In this document: positions 1-11,726 of the stretch, piece after piece
Layout of the letters: every line of letters starts with the position of its first letter
Numbering within the stretch: the first letter of the stretch is position 1
Assembly (NCBI GenBank): GCA_964023275.1
Contig: OZ029915.1
Location: 12,964,712-13,028,711 of the forward strand
Source of the DNA: Norana najaformis
Lineage: Eukaryota > Annelida > Clitellata > Crassiclitellata > Hormogastridae
Reading direction: 5' to 3'
Length of the DNA: 64,000 nt
Program-made: the position numbers and the translations under genes
The notes under the pieces: generated by a model
Database searches by the model: none
Told to the model about the DNA's origin: nothing
What the model saw: the letters and a program-made list of their open reading frames with translations, nothing else

Positions 1-1200
1 CTCTCGATAGATGAAGTTGAACACAGCATGTGTCTGAAGAAGATGAATGAGTGCTAAATTTTTAAAATTTAATGTTATGATAAAATATTCATAATTTCTA
101 ATTATTGCTCGACTTCTAATATATTTAGATATATAGATCTGCAGAACAATAGTTTTTTGCTGCCTAGCCCTATGACACGTTTGCATATCATGTCAAAACT
201 GTCGTCAATAACCATAATCGTTGAGTTTTATTATAAGAATTCCGAGATTCTGATTATCGCACACTTTCAGATGTTCACGATATTTCCATAATAGCGAAGG
301 TAGAATATAATCAAATACTGTAAATTAAAGACTCGTTTACTAAGCCTACTTGAAGCCACTGACGAATTTAAATGGCGTGTATCTGGTGTAATCCAATCTG
401 ATCTTATCTATAATTTACTCGACGGGCAGCCAATGTAATGAATGCAATATGAGTGTAATATTTTGACATTAAGGGGTCTTTTCAATGGCTCTGGCCAGGG
501 AATTCTTAACCATTTTATTTCTGCAAATCTCACTCAGTGATACCTATAAGAAGTGAATTGCAGTTGTGGAGTCTGTTAGAAATCAGAGCATTTACAGTCA
601 TCACTGTGACGTTTTGGCTCTCTCTATACCATTGTCACGCCAAAAGCAAGAGATTTCTGTTTCCTATCGTGCATTGCCAAAGTTCTTCAGCACATACGAA
701 GCAAACTTTAGACGGTGCCCACGATTTGTCCTGGTAACCAATCTTAATACCAAAGTAAGCAAATTACACATTTTCCCAAATAGGTTACAGTTTGCCTCTA
801 TACTTCTTTATCTCAAACTTCCAACATATAAAAAATACCGGGACTGATTAAAGAATCTCTAATTGTCCTTATGACATCTGTTTCTTAAAATAAAACACAA
901 ATAGGAAATCACTCATGCCAAACAAATTACTTGTTACTCGCTTAAAATCAACATTTTCTCCATTAAATTTATGTTTTGTGAAAAAACTTACGTAATAGAG
1001 TTACATATTTTGGACTTAGCATATGTAAATTGATAATACCGATAAATGTAATAAGACAATAAAACCGTTGGGACCTTTTATATTGCAGAAAATAGAAACT
1101 AGTAGTTGTAGAGCGGCGATTAAGCCTAAATCTGGAACTCCCAATTGAAAGAAACAGCTGAGAATCGTAAGCCTACAAATGATGTTCTATCAAAGAGTGG
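1..1200. other. 5' flank, no gene recognised
   Basis: AT-rich sequence with short open frames only. None shows a recognisable domain, and I see no receptor-family exon or repeat here. It lies upstream of the gene 1 promoter element. Confidence 0.5.
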
Positions 1201-1212
1201 AGCAGTATATGG

Positions 1213-1233
1213 TTTTGAGATGGTCCCTGACAC
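1213..1233 (+). promoter_or_regulatory. conserved upstream element of receptor gene 1
   Basis: The 21-bp stretch contains GAGATGGTCCCTGAC. It is identical to the stretch at 63245-63265 before gene 4, and close variants precede gene 2 (10090) and gene 3 (57728). It starts 297 bp before the gene 1 ATG. The surrounding introns and flanks of these paralogues are not alike, so conservation here points to a promoter or transcription-start function. The core is near-palindromic (GGTC, then GACC in the other copies). Confidence 0.6.
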
Positions 1234-1509
1234 ACTTTAGTTCAAGGGAATGATCGCATAATGATCGCACAGCCAATGAATGCAGTGATTGATAATTCTT
1301 CTTCTCTAAGGCGGATTAGTACGCCACAATGCCTGCTATATTAACTCCTGAACGCCAACTGTTTTCATCTGACTCAGTCTTGTTTGTTTCAAAACTGAAT
1401 TTACAAAATTACATAAATTTTGAATTTATGACGTTTGCATTAGGACGATGTAAACTTGGTTATTCGCTTGTGTTTTCTTGTGCTGATTTGCTTGCAACTG
1501 TTGAATAAA

Positions 1510-4500
1510 ATGCAGAATTTTAAATCAAATTATATAGTAATCGCTATCATTACGAGTCTGATGGCTTGCGAGTTTTTGTTAACTTCCGGAAACAAAGAGA
1601 AAGGCAAGTCATTATTTTTAATATTATGGTTTCACACTTAGCGGACTGGACTATCAACCCAGAGGTTGAGGTTCAAATCACCGCGAAGGCGGAAAGATGT
1701 TTTAAGATATATGATCCACTTGCTTACACAACCTCTACTTGTCCTTATAAGACGTATTTCTAAAAATAGCGAAATCAGCTAAATAAATGAGTACACTGAC
1801 CGTACACTGTCTGTGGGAAGAAGAGTGGCATTCGAAGACAAGTTGGCTTATGGCGAAGTCGGTTTTGTTCACACAAGGTTTTCTGATGTGGCTTTCAAGT
1901 TAAATTTTTGCACGTCAGTGTGCGATTTAATTTTTTCTGTAGGCTAAATATTTAATGAACGCCTTAACATTTGTATTGGCTTATCATTCCGTGTCCAAAA
2001 TACTAGTTCTGTCTGGAACAAGTAGGATAAACAAACATGGGTAGGCCTATCTGTATGTCACCTAAGTTAATTACTAAGCGTTATTTCTAATCGAAGTGAA
2101 TATTTTCTAACTTCCGCCGTTCCTTTGGACATGGTTACTTCATCTCTCCTCGTGGACTTGTCTTTCTAATTTGTGAGTTCTTTACGTATCTTTTTTACAA
2201 TTTCTGACAGCTCTGTCGCATGATATTCGCCGCCATCACACACCCTTTGTTTTCCTTGCATCCCTGCCTGCCTTCTATCCAACGCACATTCCATCATAAA
2301 CTCCTGACATGATGTATCAGTCATCATTGTCTTCAACTTCAGCCGACGCTGTATAACTGCAGTCCTAACAGGTGCCAACTCTCTTACTCCGTATACTGTC
2401 CCCACTGAACTCCAACAGCTAAATATTCTAACTCCGTTCAAGTTAGCACTGCGACAACGCAGTATGGACATTGTATTCTTCCTTCGTTTACTGTTCTCCC
2501 TAACCTCTTACCTCAGGTGACTACTGCAGCACCCCACCCGCCATACCTTCTTCACCATATTAATTCTACTTTACGAGGACATCCACCCAATTCCTGGCTC
2601 CAATATCTGCACTTCACTCCTCCTCCCCCACACCTGCTCTTCTTCCTGCTACTCCTACTCCTTAAATTCACCCTACAGCAGCATCGACATAACTCTAAAC
2701 GCAGACAGCAACCGGTTGCTGCTCTGAGTCCGCCCCTCAATCGCTTCTCCATTCTGTACAATCCCCAGAAACTAGGAATATATTTCTCTCCTCTCACCCA
2801 CTCGACATATTTGCCTTACCTGAAACCTGGCTCAAATTAACATCTGCTCAATATCTAGCCTGTATTTTTCCTGGCTATCATTTCAACAGTACACCTTGTC
2901 CTTCCAAATCATCAACTTTTGACAAATAGTTGATGGGACACTTGCCTTTCTGACCCTTGGATCTTGACCTGGGACCGAATGTGAGTCTATCTGCCTATCA
3001 ATTTTGTTTTGACTGGGCACCTGTAAATGAGAAGGTTCCCGCGACTTAGCATTCTGTGGACACTATAGAAATCTCGTGTTTACGATTAAGATTACATTCT
3101 GACGTATTTGTTACTGTAACAAAGATTGAAAGAGCAATACGGTCAGAATAATGCATGCAAGAACCAGGATTATAAAGCCATGAAGTGACCTAGATGTTTA
3201 AGACCCCAAGTCGATTGCAGCTCATAATTGTTAGAAATTCAACGTATCAACTGTTAGTCTATAATTTTAATTCAAAGATTTTAACGAATTACATTTAAGC
3301 AACTGTTGGCAAATATTTATTGATAGCTAAATCTGCAAGCGAGGACTACTGCCAGTACGAAGCATTTAACACCAGATGTCTCAAGAATGAAGTCGTTCTT
3401 GTGAAAAGCGCCACCTATGGACGGATGCGCATAGGTCGATGTGTTACGGCTGATGAAGTTGAGGCTCACAGATCCGTCGTCGGCGATGATCCTCGTTACT
3501 TCGGCTGCTCCTCAGATGTTTTGCCACTACTTGACCGGAAATGTTCTGGAAAGACTGAGTGCGAAATTCGTATGGCTGATATGTCATTCAAGAACGTCAC
3601 TCCGTGTTTTCCTGGTCTGATTTTGTACCTAGAAGTCAGTTACACCTGCATTAGTGGTAAGTATCGTGTATGTCAGTATGTTATATAGTGTAACTAGGCA
3701 GCGCATAGATTGATGATGGGCTGTTTAGTTTTAGCGAATATTTCATATGCGATCTATGCAGCATGATCTCTACCGTTGCTCACTCGGCTAAAGCGTCCTT
3801 TAAATCTTAACTTTCCGACGCAGGTAACGACCGACATCAAGGTAGGAGCGCCCTGTGACGGGCCTTCACTACCCTAATGGCAGGGCAAAGTCAATTTCAC
3901 GGCATGGCGCGGATTTCAATACATCAGTATTCAAAAGTATTCGAAATTCTGTTGAGATAACATCAAGAAGAATGCCAAAATGCATGGTTATGGGCATTCT
4001 AAATAATAGCTCTTAAATTAAAACCTGACATTTGAAATGAACTTTGAAGATGAAGGCAAGTGGATGCCTAAGGCATTTGTGTGTACTTTGTTTTCTACCA
4101 GGCAAAACAAAACATACCTTGTGGTCTGGAGGTGTTAATCTACGTGTGTTAGTCATAATGTTTTCCAATGTTGACCCGGAGTTGTAACTATTAACAGAGG
4201 GTTATTATCAGTACTAATAATAGCCTCATTGCTCAGGCAGCTCTCTCAGTAAATTCTATTATTGTGCACCAATTTTCCAAGAACTGTATTCTTTTTAGGG
4301 TCACCGCTGTAGTAATTCAAAAGATCAGCAGAAGATCACTTGATTTTAGTGTTCCAAAACAATGCATTGTTTAAATTAAATGTAGGCATTTTACGCCTGT
4401 AGTTTTAGACGAAGAACGTTCCTGCACGGCAACTGTCTCTACGAATCCAGTTCACATAATCAGCATGTCTGCCTCCGCCTGTGGAACAATGTCGCGTCCA

Positions 4501-7500
4501 TGGTCTATCGATACATCTGCCGGTCGTAAAATTAATATTTCTCTTCTCGATTTCACGCACGCAAACTCTGGCGCACGACAACAGCAGTCATGTAACGTGA
4601 TTGGTCAAATTGTGGACAAGGTAGGAAAGCGAAACACATCGATTTGCGTTGGAGGAGCTTCGAGAGAGAAGGCGCTGTTTTTATCAGCTGGAAACACAGT
4701 AAATATTTATTTGAACTCCTCGTCCGATTGGCAACAAGACAACGCAGTTGGAAAACAATTCCTATTAAAAATTGAAGGTTTGGCCATATTTCACTTTGTC
4801 TTTATTGAGTCTTCACATTAAAATGGGACGATGCTGATCTATCTTTGATGTAAAAGTGGAACAATTATTTCCAAAATCCGAAAATCAAGCGGTTGATATA
4901 ATTAAATTTAACTAGATTTTCTAGTTATTAAAAATTTTAAACAACAAGCAAGATGGCCTAGTAGAATTACAATTCAAACTCGATGTAACCCTGTCTGAAG
5001 AAAGAGAGGATAAATTATTCTAAATAAAATATTTATCGATAGATTTTTACCGCAATACGCAGATATAACTTTGCTTAATGAAAGAACTGAGATACCTCTT
5101 AAATCTTAAATTGTAATTGTAACACAATATTTGTATAGCGCTTCTTACGCTCCATTCAGACTAAAACATAATAAATGACGGCCAAAACAACGAAAGCACT
5201 TTTGTTTTGTAGCATTTGGTTGTTCGGATGTTATTCCACCAGATGATGCCTGGTTGAAAAGAGATGGTGATAGGATTGTGATTGGCTGCTACTCCAGTCG
5301 ACAAAACTGGCATTTAAGATGTACAGGAGAAAAATGGACTGGCGTCCTTGGAAACTGCTCCCATGGTTAGAAGATTTTAAAGCAATATCAAAATGCATGA
5401 TTACACATTAATTACAACAATATGCTTGTTCCATGTTGAATACGTTCTTTGTAAATAAATTACGTTTACTGTAGGTTATTATTTACATTCCACCGGATGA
5501 CGCCTGACGTTTACATTTAAACTCTGTATATTATTGTAAAATTAAAATCATGTGATCGTCTGCTGATATTTTGAATCTAGCTTTTGAGAGCAACCTTTAC
5601 ATTTGAAAATATATTAGCAAGTTAAAAATGTAATTTGCTTTGATCAAGTACAACATTGAACTGTTTTCGTCCGATCAAAGATTTTCGTCACAGTGCAAAA
5701 CTTTTAAATAAAGGAAAAGGAATTAAGTTTCTGTGACTTTGTCAATTGGCTAAACTTTCAATTCAGAACACCTGAATATTTTAAGTCCTAGAAGAATGCT
5801 AAAGACTGTTTCTAATAAGTGTATAAAATGTCTTTATTTGCAAAAACGATATCGACCACATGCAGCTGATTTTATTGCGGTTTTAGTTCTTGACAAAGCA
5901 GTCTTGTGTTGCAGAAGGTGCTAAGCATCGTGGAAGCAGAGTCTAAACCTGCGATGTCTACTGACGAAGAAGGTGTGTAAATTGTACCAAGTTAGTCATA
6001 ATTATCCAACTGGAGCTATTTGATTTAGGCCTATTGCAGTCTCAAAATCGTTTCACAGCTACTATGATGAAATTTAATAGATCAGACTGGATAGGCTGCC
6101 GCGTATATTCTTAACTGTACCTTGAATTATCTGATTTAATTGTACCTGCTTGAGAAGAAATATGTCTTTTTAACTAAACTGTCTCTACACACAGTTTCTT
6201 CTTGCTCAGAATCATGAACCTTAACTTACTTGCGTTAAGTATTGGTGAGCTGATACTTAATCAATAAATATGTATTGTACGACACAATTTGCTACAAATT
6301 TGTATTTGATTAAACTTGTAATTATACAGTTTTTCAATGTATGTTTACTGCGAACACATTGTCGTTTCGCAAGATCAGCTACTGGTGTCTAACCGGAACT
6401 ACATAAGTTAACTTAATGGCTATTTTGAAGATAATTTCTGATCTAATATTCACGGCTTTAAGCGATTTCTGTACAATAGCAGCATAATTATAATGTTTCA
6501 ATTACTTGTTTTTACGACCTATACTTATTTGAATGTTTGATCTTCTGTTTAGTTTTGGCCATGGTTGCCATTGTTGGATTGACTTTGGCTATTTGTTTGG
6601 CAATTATATGCACGGGAGCAGTGTGCTTACGAAGGTGTGTATTAACATAACATAACATAACATAATTAAGGTTTTAAGTGGTTCACAAGACATATAATCT
6701 GTGTCAGAACCACAGAAAATTAATCGGGAATGCTCAATAGCCGATCCTTCATAGTTTCTATGTAAAAACTGTGATAGTGTTCACTGAGACTTGTATTACC
6801 TTCATCATTCGACAAGTTTACAACTCTTACACTAAAAATCTCTGCCCCAATGTTCTTTTTGGTTTGTTAAATGATTTATGACTATGTGCTCCAGTCGCCT
6901 TCTTTTTCTTCAAGTTCTCTGCCCCCCCGGGCAGCTTCGAACGTCCAATGGCGCCATTCCTGACGTTGTTGAGCCTCTTCCTTCAGTTTATCATATCCGT
7001 CCTCCATCAACCAGTCAAGGAACATTTGTCCCGGTCTTCCTCTTCGTTTCTTTCCTTTCATTCTTCCCTCTATGATATTTCTCTGGAGGGAATCACTTCT
7101 CAGTATGTGTCCAATCCATTTCCTCTATCTCGTTCTTATTGTAGCCATCAGAGATCTTATTTCTTCCACTTGTTGAAGCACCTCTTCGTTTGTTTTGTGC
7201 TCTGTCCAGCTAACCTTCTCCATCCTACGCTATACACATAACTCAAGAGCCTTCTGATGTCTTCTTTTCTGATGGTCCATGTTTCCGATCCATATGAGAT
7301 CACGCTCCATATCAGTGTTTTGACATTCTCTTCTTTAGGCTGCTATTCAGCCCCCCTCTCTTTAATTCTTTTTTGTTCATAAAAGCTTATTTTCCCATTG
7401 CTATCCCTTTTTTATTTAATTACGACATTTTGCATCTATTGTAATCCCACTTTCAAAGTAGCAGAACTGCCTGACCTGTTACAACTCTTCGTTTACTATT

Positions 7501-8100
7501 ATTCTTACTGCTTTATCTTCTTTTCTGCTTATCTTCATAACCTTTGTCTTTTTGGTTTTTATTTTCATATCATATTCTATCGAAATTAGGTTCAGGCGAT
7601 CCATAAACCTTCTCATAAGCCTTCACAGCCTCCAGGACACAACGATTTAGGCTGAGTCATATTTATGGTATACTTTAACTCACGATTCCTGAAAATTAGC
7701 CGCGAAGACATCTACGTCTTTAAAAATTGCAACTTTTTACTATTTGTGATAGAAACATGCGGTTTTCGCGTAATTATGAGGAAATCATCAGATGAACATT
7801 TCGCTAAAGCGATGTTGTTTTAGCAAACGTTTTGATTAGAAATTTTTTAAAGAGATATTACAGTCTAGAACTATCATTACCTTTATTAATTTTTCTTCCA
7901 TAACAATACTATTGCGACGACATGCTTTTAGATTCTACTCGAAAAGCAAGAAGAAGCAGGAGTACAAGACGCTCTTATCGATCAGAAGTCAAAACACTGA
8001 TCAACGAATTTCATCAGCTCTCGCCACTAGCGTCATGGAAAACGACTTAAACTTGCTTGATGTAAACAGAGACCAACTTCCGTACACTGAAGCATACTGA
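1510..8100 (+). CDS. receptor gene 1: SUEL lectin / CUB-like / Sushi-like / TM protein
   Basis: Predicted single-pass surface glycoprotein, 409 aa, spliced from seven exons: 1510-1603, 3327-3656, 4409-4777, 5213-5365, 5940-5972, 6553-6634, 7932-8100. Exon 1 is a hydrophobic signal peptide starting MQNFKSNYIVIAIITSL. Exon 2 is the SUEL-type (rhamnose-binding-lectin-like) domain with YGRMRIGR, FGCSSDVL, DRKCSGK and the C-terminal PCFPGL..YLE..YTC block. Exon 3 is a four-Cys CUB-like domain (SACGTMSRPW, NISLLDF). Exon 4 has four Cys ending C-x-G-x-x-W-x(5)-NC, Sushi-like. Exon 5 is an 11-residue acidic stalk. Exon 6 is the membrane helix, exon 7 a basic tail with QEYKTL and ending PYTEAY. Introns are phase 1,1,1,1,1,2, and total length is a multiple of three with no internal stop. 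Two oddities: intron 1 needs a GC donor (AAG|GCAAGT), and the stronger-looking exon 5 acceptor at 5914 leads to a stop. The ligand is unknown; the domain names rest on motif recognition. Confidence 0.8.
1630..1690 (+). repeat. possible tRNA-derived SINE head
   Basis: In intron 1 of gene 1. TAGCGGACTGG resembles a pol III A box, and GGTTCAAATCA, some 35 bp later, a B box. No clear tail was seen, so this is a weak call. Confidence 0.35.
2470..3050 (+). mobile_element. decayed LINE fragment, endonuclease region
   Basis: In intron 1 of gene 1. The + strand near 2810-2915 reads FALPETWLKLTSAQYLACIF, matching the L-x-ETWL start of the APE endonuclease of L2/CR1-type LINEs. Stops and frameshifts follow. 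Upstream it is C/T-rich (2600-2700). Confidence 0.55.
3700..4400. other. intron 2 of gene 1
   Basis: A more GC-rich patch at 3775-3920 looks repeat-derived, but I could not assign it to a family. Nothing else was recognised. Confidence 0.4.
6880..7340 (-). mobile_element. decayed LINE, C-terminal RT region
   Basis: In the last intron of gene 1. Read on the minus strand it gives broken pieces of the usual LINE C-terminus: YGSETWTIRKEDIRRL, then W.RRL, an R.RKWIGH-like stretch and a KRRGRP-like stretch. Several stops and frameshifts interrupt it. It has no functional coding capacity. Confidence 0.6.
7341..7930. other. end of intron 6 of gene 1
   Basis: T-rich AT sequence up to the tail exon acceptor at 7931. 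No gene or repeat family recognised. Confidence 0.4.
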
Positions 8101-9030
8101 CAATTTAGATGCCGCGTACGCAAGCACTCAATAGCATGCTTAATTGTGATTGTGTCAGCACAAAGGCGCTTTGTACTTAAATGCAGTTCATAGCTTGACT
8201 TCGAGTTTACGGCAATGGCTGCTTTCTCAGAAGCAATGGAAATGTGACTGGATGTTACCTTTGTCTTTGTCCAAGAATATTACGAAAGATTTCTGAGCTT
8301 CAATTGAATGAAGCATATAAAAATGCTGACACAAGTTGATACGTTGTCCTCTGTCTACCTGCGTTGGTCTAAGTACCTGTTGAAGAAGCATTGGAAATAT
8401 TTGCTTAATATAGGTGGCCTATACCAAAAATCGAGCATATGCATGAACTGATAACATACTCTGAGCACACACAAGCCTGTATTAGAGATTGACGGCATGG
8501 CATTTACAGAAATGATCTATTTCCTACACTTGGAATGAACGGGATATGGCAACAGAAGGTATCGCAAACAATATTGTGAAAGGATGGCATTATGAAGTCC
8601 AGTCACTGTTTTGAGTGTCATCTTTCTACTTTTTGGATTTTCATAGAGGAGCTCATTAAAGATAGTAAGAAACTGAAAGCTGCTTTTTGCAAGCAATAAC
8701 TGGGACAGAAAATCATTCACAAAAGATGTACCGCCAATTGGATAGAAATATATTTCTTGCCATTGAAAACATACCGAAGATGTAATAAAATTCAAATTTT
8801 ATCCAGGCGATAGCTCGTCTAACTTATTTATAACAAGAAACTTTCTTTAGTAGACTAGGCCCATGTCTGAACTATAAGCAGAAACATATTTATCTGTTGC
8901 TTGACTTTAATTTCTCGCTAATACTTGGCTTAATCAGTAATAAAGTTTCTGACTCTTGCGGTTACTGTTGTTTTCCCTCTGTTTCATAAATCGTCACTAA
9001 AATTTAAAAAATTCAAAGGTCATTATACCC
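8101..9030. other. 3' flank of gene 1
   Basis: Presumed 3' UTR and intergenic sequence. AATAAA-type hexamers occur only far downstream (near 8785 and 8939), so the poly(A) site is uncertain. The 92-codon minus-strand frame at 8517-8795 has no recognisable feature. Confidence 0.4.
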
Positions 9031-9039
9031 AATGGCATG

Positions 9040-9115
9040 TGATCAAAAGTTGCGTGATCAAACGTAATGTGATCAAATGGCGGGTGATCAAACATCGCAT
9101 GATCAAAGGTCGTCT
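9040..9115. repeat. degenerate short tandem repeat, GTGATCAAA units
   Basis: Five copies of a roughly 16-bp unit built around (G)TGATCAAA. TGATCA is itself palindromic. The units are diverged between the conserved octamers. Confidence 0.7.
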
Positions 9116-9229
9116 AACCTTTCTCGTGTGTTGCCCACATTAGCCATTAATAAATTTGTGTATTTAATAAATACTATTTAAACTAATTAAACATAATCTA
9201 ATTAAACTTAAAATAACTGCCTGTTATAT

Positions 9230-9460
9230 TTTGACGGTTGTTTCCACGTTGCCTCAGAACTGCATAATCACTTCACCAGATCTTTAGAAAACAATCGCAC
9301 GCGTTTTGCTCGCACCGGAACAAGACAGTTCTCCACTGTGATCACTAGACCCACTGTATGAAATTCTTTGCCTGATGACCTAACTTATTTACCTGTCACG
9401 CACCAGTTTAAGACTCATGTAAATGTTTCTTGTTGGTCACATTGGGTTAATGTTTTTCTG
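9230..9460 (+). mobile_element. LINE RT C-terminal relic
   Basis: The + strand reads NNRTRFARTGTRQFSTV, then NSLPDDL and an FKTHV-like end. This is the conserved C-terminal tail of many non-LTR reverse transcriptases. Only this 3' part remains, and a stop interrupts it. Confidence 0.6.
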
Positions 9461-10089
9461 GGGAAAGTATGTGGCATAACATTTCACTTGCACAGTTAAC
9501 GAACCTAATGTAATATGTAATTGTTGAAATTGTCAGAAGAAATTAGGTGAACCTGTTAGCGAGACCTGTTGTTCTTTTGGTCTCACCTGTGGATGCCTAG
9601 CAATACGTTGCTTGATTGAACCATTAGGTGTTCAGTAGAAAGGTTTAAATTCGATTCAATTCAGAACGGCTGTCATCGGACAAAATCGTCTCTGAAGTTG
9701 GCTGTCATTGCATTATCGCTCATTTATCAGATACTAGCACACTAGAAACCATTGAAGTAGAGACTGTGACTTGAAAAGTCTGCTAGCTATCAGATCGGGA
9801 TCCATTAATCGATATATCGGCACTTGCGATTCTCTCTGCATTTTGTCTGATGTGACGTCAAATTTCCCACTTTTAGCCTCAAGCTGTTAGGGCAATAAAC
9901 GCACTATTATGGCTTATAATAAAGTAGTTGGTCTATGCATAATGATATAATTGATTCTTCCTTTTAACGACTCAAGCAACATATATTGCATCATATATGG
10001 GTCTTTAAACAGAAGAATAATTTATTTTCTCATTTTAACAGGACCTTTTTCCTTCTTACTAGTTTTCTACTCTATCGATCAGCGAGATG

Positions 10090-10108
10090 TTGAGACGGCC
10101 CCTGACCT
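10090..10108 (+). promoter_or_regulatory. conserved upstream element of receptor gene 2
   Basis: TTGAGACGGCCCCTGACCT is the gene 2 version of the element shared by the array, starting 300 bp before the gene 2 ATG. It is the most diverged copy (GGCCCC for GGTCCC). Confidence 0.5.
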
Positions 10109-10389
10109 AGAATGAATGTACGCCATTGCACCGCAGCGGTGACCACAATATTCGTTTAATCACTGCGCGGTTTTCGTTAAATGACGCTGGAAGGCATGAT
10201 TCATGCAGATAGCCAAACAGGCAGTTGCATCCACGAACATTGAAGACACACGAACGATATTAAGCCTATTGTATTCAGACTAAGCATTTTACACAGTAGG
10301 TTTACTCAGTTTTCACAGCCGGTTTACGATCCTGATATTAAGACAACTGTTATTCGACATTTTCTCTGAAAATAAGTCACAGAGATATA

Positions 10390-11682
10390 ATGGTCTTAAA
10401 TGTGTTATATTTGGCAAGTATTTTCCTTGCGCTTATGAATATAACCAATACTCAAAGTCTGCATGACGAAGTAAAGAAGAATCCAGGTAAATTATTATGA
10501 TAATTAATTATTCGTAGGTTCAAGTGTACCGGTCACTATCGTCGTTGTCATCTTCATCGTCGTCATCATCATCATCACCATCACCATCGTCATCATCATC
10601 ATCGTCATCATCATCATCATCGTCATCATCATTATCATCAACATCATCAACATCATCATCATCATCATCATAAATGTACCTAGGTTGATGTTTACCATAA
10701 AACCTTATCTTAGCTAACATCGTAATCTCCACCACCACCTTAGTCGACGTCATTTGCCATTGTCGTTGTCATCATCATTACGTCATTATGATAGACATCG
10801 TCATCTTTCTCGTTCTTTTGCTTGTAATTTTCCGTGTCTTCAAGTAAAGCGAAAAACTAGTCGAAACAGATCAAACTTAATGACCTGTACACATAATTTG
10901 CATTTGTTTAATTTGCATATCAAATTTGCATTTGTAAACTTGAACTGTAGGTCCGACAGAAGAATATTGCCTCGTCGAATCCTTTCAACCGCGATGTCTG
11001 AAGAATGACGTCATACTGATGACGAGCGCCATCTATGGGCGCATGCGCATTGGTCGATGCATAACGGCGGAAGAGGTCGCTGCGCACGGGTCAGTCGTTG
11101 AGGAAGATCGTCGATACTTCGGCTGCTCAGCCGATGTTCTGCGAATGCTCGATCGAAAGTGCTCCGGAAAGACCACCTGCGATATCCGTGTTTACGATAT
11201 TTTACATCAAAATATTAAGCCCTGCCTTCCGGGTTTAAATGTTTACCTCGAGGCCAGCTACGATTGCATCAGTGGTAAGTTGTCGCCTAACTTTAATTAG
11301 GTGTGCAGGTGGATATTTATTTAGCGCAGGCTTATAGATTCAGAACCACCTATAATATATATATATATTATATATATATATTATATATATATATTATATA
11401 TATATATATAAATGCACTTAAACTTATCCTTGTAATTTATGATGGAAAAATACTGAACGCTTTTAAATCGCTGATGAAGGAAGAACAAATTGTTAATGCT
11501 TTTAAAATGGTGATAAATATTGATTGACGTTAGAATTAAAGAAAACAACTACCCGATAATATACAAAATAACATCATTTCATTGAGTGTAAGAAAGCTGG
11601 GTTTCTGTTTCTCTCAAAAGCGGACGAGACTCAATCATTCGCCTTAAACTCAATCTCTTTCACTAACTGCATTATTACTAAC

Positions 11683-11726
<44 letters not shown>

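Noticed and set aside
2517..2840. Pro/His/Leu-rich 107-codon frame as a gene
   Set aside because: It lies in the C/T-rich leader of a decayed LINE and has no start context, domain or paralogue.
10504..10753. Met-rich and Asp-rich minus-strand frames
   Set aside because: They are translations of the (ATC)n microsatellite.
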